From an uncultured Atopobiaceae bacterium (GTDB lineage Bacteria > Actinomycetota > Coriobacteriia > Coriobacteriales > Atopobiaceae): DNA of 64,000 nt. Positions 63,889 to 64,000 of the stretch are shown here, piece by piece. Positions within the stretch are counted from its first letter, which is position 1, and the number at the start of each line of letters is the position of its first letter. The stretch is from the NCBI GenBank assembly GCA_944321515.1, contig CALULO010000007.1:1-64000 (forward strand), in the 5' to 3' direction. Below the pieces are notes generated by a model that worked only from the letters and a program-made list of their open reading frames with translations, was not told the origin of the DNA and did not search any database. Both the position numbers and the translations under genes were made by a program.

Positions 63889-64000
63889 CTAGTCCTCGAG
63901 GCCGAGCTCGACGCGCGGGGCGTCGGCCCAGAGCGACTCCAGGCGGTAGTAGTCACGCGTCTCCGGGCGGAACACGTGCACGACCACGGGGCCGTAGTCC
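63889..64000 (-). CDS. rsfS: ribosomal silencing factor RsfS, C-terminal part
   Basis: The window edge cuts this gene. The last 36 codons on the minus strand read DYGPVVVHVFRPETRDYYRL followed by ESLWADAPRVELGLED and a TAG at 63891-63889. The VVVHVF, ARDYY-like and LW.DAPRVEL patterns are the C-terminus of RsfS (DUF143), which binds L14 and blocks subunit joining during starvation. Confidence 0.85.
   Translation of the reverse strand, partial: DYGPVVVHVFRPETRDYYRLESLWADAPRVELGLED

Overview
This is a 64 kb piece of a high-GC bacterial chromosome, almost entirely housekeeping genes. It carries no plasmid, phage or CRISPR signature. The lineage is most likely Coriobacteriia (an Olsenella/Atopobium-like actinobacterium). 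The reasons are high GC with frequent GTG and TTG starts, a two-subunit glycyl-tRNA synthetase (glyQ/glyS), pyruvate phosphate dikinase, the MEP isoprenoid pathway (ispH, ispG, dxr), and a long rpsP-to-proS cluster. The lineage is inferred from gene content and style, not from a 16S gene.

Layout. (a) 1-3.6 kb: tRNA-Pro, a frameshifted exported repeat protein, a LysR regulator, an isochorismatase-like hydrolase, a short alkyltransferase-domain protein and a flavodoxin. (b) 3.6-23.8 kb: about 20 kb read on the minus strand, most junctions overlapping by 1-8 bases. It runs VOC protein, ABC-F, membrane protein, M50 peptidase, scpA, scpB, rluB, phosphatase, cmk, plsC, ispH, DUF512 radical SAM protein, der, plsY, gpsA, rpe, cysteine desulfurase, zinc-ribbon protein, coaBC, nfo, uup. 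Together these cover chromosome segregation, phospholipid and CoA synthesis, ribosome assembly and repair. (c) 24-30.7 kb: an accessory-looking segment with an OatA-like acyltransferase, tRNA genes, a peptidoglycan glycosyltransferase, an ABC-2 permease beside a sigma-factor/ABC-ATPase chimera, and a methyltransferase. Two identical tRNA-Ala genes in opposite orientation bracket 4 kb of it. (d) 30.7-49 kb, minus strand: rplS-rnhB-yraN-comM-dprA-trmFO-xerC-rpsB-tsf-pyrH-frr-uppS-cdsA-dxr-rseP-ispG-proS, then an FMN enzyme. (e) 49-60.4 kb, minus strand: rpsP-khpA-rimM-trmD-lepB-glyQ-glyS, a shortened PPDK-regulator domain, ppdK, dgt and a DUF6273-like exported protein. (f) 60.5-64 kb: a two-component system, DNA polymerase IV and the end of rsfS.

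The most unusual observations are: a 12-base oligomer (GGCGAGAAGGAC) found eight times on both strands in coding and non-coding DNA, against about 0.02 expected from base composition; an ECF-sigma N-terminus fused in frame to an ABC ATPase lacking its Walker A half; and a stand-alone N-terminal domain of the PPDK regulatory protein, without its P-loop domain, upstream of ppdK.

No stretch longer than about 300 bases lacks a gene. The larger gaps (78-360, 23785-24047, 25887-26143, 26300-26476, 30537-30741, 40363-40542, 42217-42407, 47646-47821, 54099-54335, 60340-60587) hold the promoters, terminators and inverted repeats listed, or nothing I could recognise (47646-47821).
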